This document shows positions 57,664 through 64,000 of a stretch of DNA of 64,000 nucleotides, piece after piece (the stretch's first letter is position 1; each line of letters begins with the position of its first letter). A program made the position numbers and the translations under genes. The stretch is from Oscillospiraceae bacterium (lineage in GTDB: Bacteria > Bacillota > Clostridia > Oscillospirales > Acutalibacteraceae): the NCBI GenBank assembly GCA_003526845.1, contig DPVM01000008.1, positions 1-64,000 on the forward strand. Reading direction: 5' to 3'. Below the pieces are notes generated by a model. The model searched no databases and was not told where the DNA came from. It saw only the letters and a list, made by a program, of their open reading frames with translations.

Positions 57664-58137
57664 ATGGATAATCACTGTAACAAACGCTCGGCAAAGCCGA
57701 CCCCCCGCGGAATGATAGGTCCGCGCATCACGGATGTTTCAAGATTGCTGCGAATGCGCTTTAACCGTGCTGCACAGGAGGAGGGCTTGTTCGCGGGCCA
57801 GCAACATATTATTATTATGCTTGAGAAAACGGGCGGGCTTACCGTCAGCCAGATTTCAAAAAAACTGTGTGTTTCAACCGCTACGGTGTCGGTCAGCATC
57901 AAAAGGCTTGAAAAGGCAGGATTTGTCAAAAAAGTGCAGGGCGAAAAAGACGCCCGAATAACAAAAATTTATTTAACCGACAAGGGCAAATGCATTCCTT
58001 GTCGAATCAAACAAAAAATGGATGCTCAAGAGAGCAATATTACCGCAGGGCTGAGCGATGCCGAAATCGGCGAGCTGAGTGATATGCTCGACCGTGTTAT
58101 GAGCAACTTGGAAAAGGAGGAAATGCCGAATGATTAA
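57664..58137 (+). CDS. MarR family transcriptional regulator
   Basis: A 157-residue winged-helix repressor starting at ATG 57664. The Shine-Dalgarno GAGG lies 15 nt away, rather far; an in-frame TTG at 57643 has no ribosome site. The DNA-binding domain runs about 55-115, with TVSQISKKLCVSTATVSVSI and the wing KDARITKIYLTDKG. The short basic N-terminus and two Cys (KGKCIPC) are extra. It likely binds the palindromes at 57611-57636 and represses itself and the ABC genes until a drug or other ligand releases it. It overlaps the first ABC gene by 8 nt. Confidence 0.92.
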   Translation: MDNHCNKRSAKPTPRGMIGPRITDVSRLLRMRFNRAAQEEGLFAGQQHIIIMLEKTGGLTVSQISKKLCVSTATVSVSIKRLEKAGFVKKVQGEKDARITKIYLTDKGKCIPCRIKQKMDAQESNITAGLSDAEIGELSDMLDRVMSNLEKEEMPND

Positions 58138-59884
58138 AAAACTTGCAAAATACATTAACGGCTTGTGGCATCTTTGCATAGTCAGCGCATTGGGCATGAT
58201 TGTTGAGGCTGTATGCGAGCTTTCACTGCCCTCAATCGCAAATATGATTTATGAAAAATGCGCCGCCGTCAGCGGAGACCCGAATGCCGCTCAAGATGTC
58301 AAAAGCTATGTTATCAAGATAGGCATTTTGATGTTCGTGATGGCTGTTGTCGGCCTTTGCGGCGGACTTGCAACGATGAAAGCGTCATCCGTTGTCAGTC
58401 AAAAATTTTCTTACAGATTAAGAAATGATATGTATAAAAAAATCAGTGATTTTTCGTTTAAAAATATCGACGAATTTTCAACCTCATCGCTCACTACGAG
58501 AATGACAAACGATGTCACATTGCTTCAAAACACATTGATGATGGGCTTGCGTGTTCTTGTACGCGTGCCTGCATTGCTGATTGTTTCGGCTGTGTTTGCA
58601 TTTTCAATCAACGCAAAGCTTTCGTTTATTCTTGTTGTAATGCTCCCGATTATGATTGTGATTGTGGCGCTTATTTTGAAATTCGGATTTCCGATGTTCC
58701 AAAAAATGCAAAAAAAGATTGATAATGTCAACCGCGTTGTTCAGGAAAATCTTATCGGTATCCGTGTTGTAAAGGCTTTTGTCCGCGAGGACAAGGAAAA
58801 AGAAAAATTCCACAATGCCTCCGACGGGCTTGCAAAGCAAGGCGCAAAGGCGGCAGGTCTTGTTGTAACCGTTCTGCCGATTTTGATGCTTATGATGAAT
58901 GTTGTCATTGTTTACATTTATTATAAAGGCTCGCTTGATGCGGCAAATCCTAATGTAAAAATGGATGTCGGTCAAATTTCTGTTCTTGCATCATATATCG
59001 TGCAGGTTTTGATGAATATTATGATGGTTTCGATGCTTATGCTCCAGCTCACAAGAGCAAAGGCGTGCGGCGACCGTGTTGTTGAAGTTCTCGACACCGA
59101 GATTGATATTAAAAATCCGGAAAATGCATTTGTTCCGGAAAATCCGCAGGGCAATGTTGAGTTTAAAGATGTTTGCTTCGGATATAACAAGGGCGACAAT
59201 GTTTTGGAAAATATCAATTTCAAGGCAAACGCAGGCAATATTGTCGGTATTATCGGCTCGACTGGCTGCGGCAAATCGTCACTTGTCAATTTGATTCCGC
59301 GTCTTTACGATGTTACAGGCGGCGAGGTGCTTGTTGACGGGGTCAATGTCAAGGAGTACGATTTGACGGCGCTTCGTGATATGATAGGCGTTGTGCTTCA
59401 AAAAAATGTGTTGTTCTCCGGCACAATAAAGGAGAATATCCGTTGGGGCAAAAAAGATGCCACCGATGATGAAATAATCGCCGCATGCAAGGCGGCTCAG
59501 GCTCACGATTTCATTATGCGCCAGCCGAACGGCTATGATACCGACCTTTCGCAGGGCGGCTTAAATCTTTCGGGCGGTCAAAAACAGCGACTTTGTATTG
59601 CAAGAGCTATGATTAAATCGCCGAAAATTCTTATTCTCGATGATTCGACATCGGCTGTTGATACGGCGACCGAGGCGAAAATCAGAGAGGCGTTTTACAA
59701 CGAACTTGCAGATACAACCGTTATTATAATCGCACAGCGAATTTCGTCGGTTAAAGATGCAGACGAAATTGTCGTTCTTGACGACGGCAAAATCGACGCA
59801 GTGGGTACTCATGACGAGTTGATGAAATCGTGCGAGATTTATCAGGAAATTTATACCACACAGCAAAAGGGGGTGCTTGAATAA
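58130..59884 (+). CDS. ABC exporter half-transporter with degenerate ATP site
   Basis: A 584-residue fused membrane and ATPase half-transporter of the multidrug type. Six helices (about 15-310) precede the nucleotide-binding domain with Walker A GSTGCGKS (376-383), signature NLSGGQKQR and Walker B ILILDDSTS. The catalytic Glu after the Walker B Asp (D504) is Asp (D505), so the ATP site formed by this Walker B should be weak. This is the pattern of the BmrC/TM287 half in heterodimeric exporters such as BmrCD and LmrCD. It ends where the second half-transporter starts (TAATG overlap). Confidence 0.92.
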   Translation: MIKKLAKYINGLWHLCIVSALGMIVEAVCELSLPSIANMIYEKCAAVSGDPNAAQDVKSYVIKIGILMFVMAVVGLCGGLATMKASSVVSQKFSYRLRNDMYKKISDFSFKNIDEFSTSSLTTRMTNDVTLLQNTLMMGLRVLVRVPALLIVSAVFAFSINAKLSFILVVMLPIMIVIVALILKFGFPMFQKMQKKIDNVNRVVQENLIGIRVVKAFVREDKEKEKFHNASDGLAKQGAKAAGLVVTVLPILMLMMNVVIVYIYYKGSLDAANPNVKMDVGQISVLASYIVQVLMNIMMVSMLMLQLTRAKACGDRVVEVLDTEIDIKNPENAFVPENPQGNVEFKDVCFGYNKGDNVLENINFKANAGNIVGIIGSTGCGKSSLVNLIPRLYDVTGGEVLVDGVNVKEYDLTALRDMIGVVLQKNVLFSGTIKENIRWGKKDATDDEIIAACKAAQAHDFIMRQPNGYDTDLSQGGLNLSGGQKQRLCIARAMIKSPKILILDDSTSAVDTATEAKIREAFYNELADTTVIIIAQRISSVKDADEIVVLDDGKIDAVGTHDELMKSCEIYQEIYTTQQKGVLE

Positions 59885-61746
59885 TGCCGATGGGAGGACC
59901 GGGTCCGGGCGGAAGAAATCCTGCCGGAGTTAAACCCAAAAATGTTAAACAGAGTTTTTCAAGAATTTTGTCATATTTCGGCAAAAACAAATTTTTGCTG
60001 TTAATTGTTTTTTTGTCGCTTATTTTAAGCACCGTTTGCTCGACTGCCGCATCTTATTGGCTCAAGCCGATTTTGGATGATGTGGCAACCTCAATAAAGG
60101 CGGGCACTTTTGCCGATGAGGGCATTAAAACACTTATCAAAAACCTTGCCATAGTTTCGGCGTTTTATGTCGGCGCGGCTGTTTTTACATTTCTTCAGTC
60201 AAAAATTATGGTTAAGGTTGCATACAAATCGACAAACGCAATCCGTAAGGATTTGTTTGACCGGTTGCAAACATTGCCTCTTAAATATTTCGACACAAAA
60301 ACCCACGGCGAGATTATGAGCCGTTTTACAAACGATGTCGACAATATTCAAATGATGCTTGAGCAGACAATAGTGCAACTCATTTCATCCGTTTTTACAT
60401 TCATAGGTATTGTGGTGATGATGATTGTGCTTGAGTGGAGACTGTTTTTTGTTGCATGCATTTTTCTTGTGATAATGCTTGTCAACTCACTAAAAATCGC
60501 AAAAAGCACACGAAAATACTACAAGGCACAGCAGGCGTCTCTCGGCGAAATGAACGGTAATATTGAGGAAACTGTCGAGGGTATGAAGGTTGTTAAGGTT
60601 TTCAACCACGAACAGCAGGCTAACGATGATTTTGAAGTGCTCAACGAAAAATATCGCTCTGCCGCTACAAATGCAAACTTCTATTCGGGCATTATGGGCC
60701 CTTGCTCAACCGGTATCAACAATGCCTCCTATGCGTCAATCACTCTTGTGGGCGGTATTCTCGTTTTGTCGAGCACAATCACAATCGGCACATTTTTCAC
60801 TTTCCTCAGTTATTCAAAGCAGTTTACTCAGCCGATTAACCAAATTATGAACCAAATGAATAACATTTTCTCCGCTCTTGCCGGCGCAGAAAGAGTTTTT
60901 GAGGTTATGGATATGGAAAGCGAAGTTGATGACGGCACCGTTACTCTTGAGGAAATCCATACCGACAGCGGCAAAAAATGGTTTTGGGTTGACGGAGCTG
61001 AAAAAACTCCCGTTGAGGGCAAGGTCGTTTTCGACGATGTTACATTCTCCTATGTCCCCGACAAAGTTATTCTTCACGATATCGACCTTTATGCCAAGCC
61101 GGGTCAAAAAATTGCATTTGTCGGCTCAACCGGCGCAGGCAAAACAACAATTACAAACCTTATCAACCGCTTTTATGATATTCAAGAGGGCACAATCACC
61201 TATGACGGCATTGATATAAAGCGCATTAAAAAGGCTGATTTGCGTCGCTCGCTTGCAATTGTTCTTCAGGATACACACTTATTTACAGGAACAATTATGG
61301 ATAATATCCGCTATGGCAGACTTGACGCAACCGATGAGGAATGCATTGCGGCGTCAAAGCTTGCGTCTGCACATTCGTTTATCAAGCATCTTAAGGACGG
61401 ATACAATACGGAAATCACCGGTGACGGTGCAAACCTTTCGCAAGGTCAAAGACAACTGCTTGCTATCGCGCGTGCAGCCGTAGCAGACCCACCCGTTATG
61501 ATTCTTGACGAGGCAACTTCGTCAATTGATACAAGAACCGAGGCTCATATCGAACATGGTATGGACCGCTTGATGATAGGCAGAACGGTGTTTGTAATCG
61601 CCCACCGTCTTTCAACTGTTCGCAATTCAAACGCAATTATGGTGCTTGAACACGGCAATATTATTGAACGCGGCGACCACGATTCGCTCCTTGCTTTGAA
61701 GGGCAGATATTACGAACTTTGCACCGGCAAAGCACAGCTTTCATAG
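59884..61746 (+). CDS. ABC exporter half-transporter, partner of the preceding gene
   Basis: A 620-residue half-transporter with a Gly/Pro-rich N-terminal extension, six helices (about 40-350) and a full nucleotide-binding domain: Walker A GSTGAGKT (414-421), signature NLSQGQRQ (Gln instead of the second Gly) and Walker B with the catalytic Glu E543 (MILDEATSS). It completes the canonical site that the partner lacks, so the two should act as a heterodimer exporting drugs or peptides. Its expression is tied to MarR. The exported compound is unknown. Confidence 0.92.
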   Translation: MPMGGPGPGGRNPAGVKPKNVKQSFSRILSYFGKNKFLLLIVFLSLILSTVCSTAASYWLKPILDDVATSIKAGTFADEGIKTLIKNLAIVSAFYVGAAVFTFLQSKIMVKVAYKSTNAIRKDLFDRLQTLPLKYFDTKTHGEIMSRFTNDVDNIQMMLEQTIVQLISSVFTFIGIVVMMIVLEWRLFFVACIFLVIMLVNSLKIAKSTRKYYKAQQASLGEMNGNIEETVEGMKVVKVFNHEQQANDDFEVLNEKYRSAATNANFYSGIMGPCSTGINNASYASITLVGGILVLSSTITIGTFFTFLSYSKQFTQPINQIMNQMNNIFSALAGAERVFEVMDMESEVDDGTVTLEEIHTDSGKKWFWVDGAEKTPVEGKVVFDDVTFSYVPDKVILHDIDLYAKPGQKIAFVGSTGAGKTTITNLINRFYDIQEGTITYDGIDIKRIKKADLRRSLAIVLQDTHLFTGTIMDNIRYGRLDATDEECIAASKLASAHSFIKHLKDGYNTEITGDGANLSQGQRQLLAIARAAVADPPVMILDEATSSIDTRTEAHIEHGMDRLMIGRTVFVIAHRLSTVRNSNAIMVLEHGNIIERGDHDSLLALKGRYYELCTGKAQLS

Positions 61747-61846
61747 TTTAAGCATTGAATTATTTGTCAATATTCAAAGATAATAGACAAAAAGCGATGA
61801 TTATTACAATTAACTTTTTTTGTAACTAAAATTTTTTCAAAAAGGC

Positions 61847-61875
61847 TTTACAAACCGAATAATTGATGTTATAAT
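61847..61875 (+). promoter_or_regulatory. Promoter of the sortase-substrate gene
   Basis: TTTACA (61847-61852) and TATAAT (61870-61875), 17 bp apart. I see no clear terminator for the ABC operon in 61747-61846. Confidence 0.65.
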
Positions 61876-61932
61876 TTAGACGATTATCAAAGCAAGATTT
61901 TGATTAGCAATTTTATTTGAGGTGAAATAACT

Positions 61933-62436
61933 ATGAAAAAGTTTTTATCAATCATCCTTTCAGTGATTATGGTATTTTCCGTAGGCCTTGCTTCAACAAG
62001 CGTTGCAATGGCTAAAACCTACAGCAGCCAGGAAACGAAAAAGCCCGGCTATTCAACAATCAAGGTTGAGGTTAACGGCAAACCATCAACAGATGTTACC
62101 TATGATGTTGACAAATCAAATTCAAACAAAGTGTCTTTCAAATATAACGGCGACGGCGAGCTCCTCGGTTGGGAATTCCCGAATATGACCGAAGGCAAGG
62201 ATTACACTATCATTTCCGAAGAGGGCAACACAATCACAATTTTGGTGTCTGAGGATTATGAGGGTATTGTAACTGCAAACGCTATTGTTAAGCAGGCAGG
62301 CTCAAACAACACAAAACCTAATAAGAACAGTAAGTCTCCTAAGACCGGCGCGGTTACAGCAACAGGCTTGGGCTTGACAGGTGCAGGTGCGGCTCTTCTC
62401 CTTGCTCTCAAAAAGAAAGACGAAGACGCTGAATAA
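61933..62436 (+). CDS. Cell-wall sorting substrate with SPKTG signal, 167 aa
   Basis: A secreted protein with a signal peptide (about 1-27, ending AMA), a beta-rich domain of about 100 residues and an Asn/Lys/Pro-rich linker. It ends with a sorting signal: SPKTG (135-139), a hydrophobic stretch (140-159) and a Lys/Asp/Glu tail. The motif differs from LPxTG but fits the variant used by clostridial class B sortases (S/NPxTG). The sortase is encoded 76 nt downstream, after a hairpin. GAGGTGAAATAACT gives a firm start. The domain itself is not recognised. Confidence 0.85.
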   Translation: MKKFLSIILSVIMVFSVGLASTSVAMAKTYSSQETKKPGYSTIKVEVNGKPSTDVTYDVDKSNSNKVSFKYNGDGELLGWEFPNMTEGKDYTIISEEGNTITILVSEDYEGIVTANAIVKQAGSNNTKPNKNSKSPKTGAVTATGLGLTGAGAALLLALKKKDEDAE

Positions 62437-62454
62437 TTATAATAAATATTTCAG

Positions 62455-62492
62455 ATGAGCATAAGGGATTCCTTGTGCTCATTTGTTATTTT
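62455..62492 (+). terminator. Terminator between sorting substrate and sortase genes
   Basis: ATGAGCATAAGG (62455-62466) pairs with CCTTGTGCTCAT (62471-62482), followed by TTGTTATTTT. The weaker T run suggests partial readthrough, giving more substrate than enzyme. Confidence 0.75.
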
Positions 62493-62512
62493 AAATGCTT
62501 TTTGGTGGTATT

Positions 62513-63328
62513 ATGAGCAACGACAATAACAAAAAAGTGAATAATTCCGACGGCAAATCAAAAAATACGGCGAAAAAAGTATTGACAGTTATTGCCGTGT
62601 TAATGATTATTGCGGGGGTTTGCTGCTTTGGATATTATATCTATATGCAGAAAAGCGCCGACAGCGAAGATAATAAAGCACAAAGCTACACGCAAAGCAC
62701 AACGGCGGCGCAGACCGACGGCGACAAAGTTAAAAATCCGATTGATTTTAAATCGCTTCAAAGCAAAAACAGCGATATTTATGCTTGGATAAAAGTTGAC
62801 GGCACAAAGGTTGACCATCCGGTGTGTCAAAGCCCGACAGACGATTATTTTTATCTCCGCCACAGTGCTTATGACAAATCGTATGTTTCAAGCGGCGCGA
62901 TTTATACTGAACTTTCAAACACAACAACTTTTAAAGACAGGGTGACTGTTATTTACGGCCACAACAACTACGGCGACTCAATGTTTACCACCCTGCATAA
63001 ATTTGAGAGCAAGGATTTTTTTGATTCTCACCCGTATTTTTATATTTACACGCCGACCTCACGGCTGAAATATCAAATCGTTTCGGCGTTTAAGTATGAC
63101 GACCGTCATATTATGAACAGCTTTAATTTTCAGAACAACGGCACATTTGAGGAATTTATCAAAATGATAAAAAATCCGCAGTCAACAAACAAAAATGTGC
63201 GCTCAAAACTTGACAAAGACATTACAATTGATGATAATATAGTAGTTCTGTCAACATGTGTGACAAACCAAAAAAGCAACAGATATTTAGTATGCGGAGT
63301 ATTAGTAGACGATGAAAAGACCTATTGA
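62513..63328 (+). CDS. srtB: Class B sortase
   Basis: A 271-residue membrane-anchored transpeptidase that cuts sorting signals and links proteins to peptidoglycan. ATG 62513 follows GGTGG; an in-frame ATG 18 nt earlier has no ribosome site. A Lys-rich start and one helix (about 22-44) place the enzyme outside. Catalytic residues are H150 (YGHNNYGD), C249 (LSTC) and R257 (SNRYLV). The extra helix and N-terminal region of class B enzymes are present. The adjacent SPKTG protein is the probable substrate. It overlaps the LCP gene that follows by 17 nt. Confidence 0.93.
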   Translation: MSNDNNKKVNNSDGKSKNTAKKVLTVIAVLMIIAGVCCFGYYIYMQKSADSEDNKAQSYTQSTTAAQTDGDKVKNPIDFKSLQSKNSDIYAWIKVDGTKVDHPVCQSPTDDYFYLRHSAYDKSYVSSGAIYTELSNTTTFKDRVTVIYGHNNYGDSMFTTLHKFESKDFFDSHPYFYIYTPTSRLKYQIVSAFKYDDRHIMNSFNFQNNGTFEEFIKMIKNPQSTNKNVRSKLDKDITIDDNIVVLSTCVTNQKSNRYLVCGVLVDDEKTY

Positions 63329-64000
63329 TCCAAATTTGAATAACAGCGACGACGATATTTTACTCAATCTCACCGGCGGCAATTCAAAGCAGTCGGACGA
63401 GCTTTCGTTTGCAGAAGGCTCGGAGCCTGATGATGTTAAATCACCCGAATATACCGTTTCGGTTGATGACAAAGAAAATGGCACAATTCCGGTAACACCG
63501 ATGGCAAGCGTTGAAAATACCAACGAAGATATAAGTGCGATTGTTGATAAGGAGGAGATGCCTCATTCTTCACACAGCGGCGAACATCATCATTCGTCCG
63601 ACGGTCACTACCATTCCTCGAGTCATCATCACCATTCGTCCGACGGTCACCACCACTCCTCGAGCCATCATCACCATTCGTCCGGCAGTCATCACAGCGG
63701 CGAGCACCATCACCATCACCACGGCAAAAAGAAAAAAGGTTTGCCTACCGCCGCAAAAATAGCTATTATCGTGCTTGTAATTCTGCTTTTGATTCCAATT
63801 ATCGCAATGATTGTTTTGGGAATTAATGTCAAAACAGGCGATTTCAAAAAGGAAAACGCCGCTGCAACGGAATACAGCGAAGTTATAGAATATAACGGCC
63901 ATAAATACAAATACAATGAAAATGTTGTTTCGATAGCCTTTATGGGCATTGACCAAGACACGCTGAAAACGAGCGACCAAACCGATTTTGTCGGTGCGTC
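63312..64000 (+). CDS. LCP family protein with His-rich repeat, partial (cut by window end)
   Basis: An open frame starts at ATG 63312, overlapping srtB by 17 nt, and runs without a stop to the window end (229 codons plus 2 nt). Residues 1-83 are acidic and disordered. Residues 84-137 hold 26 His in 54 positions in 14-residue repeats (HHSSDGHxHSSSHH). A Lys-rich stretch and a membrane helix (about 146-171) follow. The outside part begins an LCP-like domain (SIAFMGIDQD, then SDQTDFVGA), but the diagnostic residues beyond this are cut off. The His tract would lie in the cytoplasm. It could bind Zn, Ni or other metals. Confidence 0.75.
   Translation, partial: MKRPIDPNLNNSDDDILLNLTGGNSKQSDELSFAEGSEPDDVKSPEYTVSVDDKENGTIPVTPMASVENTNEDISAIVDKEEMPHSSHSGEHHHSSDGHYHSSSHHHHSSDGHHHSSSHHHHSSGSHHSGEHHHHHHGKKKKGLPTAAKIAIIVLVILLLIPIIAMIVLGINVKTGDFKKENAAATEYSEVIEYNGHKYKYNENVVSIAFMGIDQDTLKTSDQTDFVGA
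63588..63722 (+). repeat. 42 bp tandem repeat encoding the His-rich tract
   Basis: The unit CATTCGTCCGACGGTCAC begins at 63591, 63633 and, diverged, at 63675, giving a 42 bp (14-codon) period. It ends in a run of CAC/CAT codons up to 63718. Slippage may change copy number. Confidence 0.85.

Overview
The window looks like chromosomal DNA of a low-to-moderate GC Gram-positive anaerobe of the class Clostridia, most likely the Ruminococcaceae/Oscillospiraceae side. The reasons are an FprA-type flavodiiron protein, a tryptophan operon under a T-box leader, WalRK-like and VanRS-like two-component systems, a class B sortase with an SPKTG substrate, LytR-CpsA-Psr proteins, a LiaF-like protein, and secreted proteins built from Ig-like repeats with Lys/Thr-rich tails. 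Most promoters have near-consensus sigma-A hexamers with 17 bp spacers. This is an inference from gene content; no taxonomic marker such as 16S rRNA is present.

Layout. 0-5 kb: membrane proteins of unknown function, FprA flavoprotein and a phosphohexomutase. 5-10 kb: YifB AAA ATPase, LUD-domain protein, threonine dehydratase with RidA, and a solute-binding lipoprotein. 10-15.2 kb: RlmB methyltransferase, an unusual P-type-ATPase-like protein without catalytic motifs, a broken MFS gene and an LCP protein. 15.3-17.6 kb: RNase P RNA followed by an IolJ/Fba-like aldolase and an IolC-like kinase. 17.6-23.5 kb: a tiny amphipathic peptide, a two-component system, O-acetylhomoserine sulfhydrylase, an orphan LytTR regulator and a small-peptide/DUF805 operon. 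23.5-30.2 kb: Trp T-box and complete trpEGDCFBA. 30.3-37.3 kb: a leftward operon ymdB - oligopeptide-binding lipoprotein - Asp23 - FakA-like - recG. 37.4-41.2 kb: DtxR-type regulator, ilvC, FCD regulator and DUF815 ATPase. 41.3-45.2 kb: WalRK-like system with HtrA. 45.2-48.2 kb: GH95 fucosidase and an asparaginase-like protein. 48.3-51.4 kb: a cobalamin riboswitch driving a large secreted DUF4430 protein. 51.5-54.3 kb: MBOAT plus SGNH pair. 54.3-57.4 kb: LiaF-like protein, MATE exporter and KsgA. 57.5-61.7 kb: MarR with a heterodimeric ABC exporter. 61.8-64 kb: sortase locus with a His-rich LCP protein cut by the window end.

How the parts fit. The trp operon is complete, tightly overlapped and controlled by an intrinsic terminator that uncharged tRNA-Trp should disarm. 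IlvA and RidA form a unit in which RidA removes the reactive enamine that IlvA releases. MarR binding to two near-identical palindromes just after its own -10 should repress the ABC pair. The sortase locus couples an enzyme, its wall-anchored substrate and an LCP-type ligase.

The most notable find is at 48.3-51.4 kb. A cobalamin riboswitch with its own terminator controls a single secreted protein whose DUF4430 domain and following all-helical region (predicted alpha/alpha barrel) are the two building blocks of animal intrinsic factor and transcobalamin, in swapped order. It is attached to Ig-like wall-type repeats. I read it as a candidate surface B12-capture protein. No tRNA genes, CRISPR arrays, insertion sequences or phage genes were seen.
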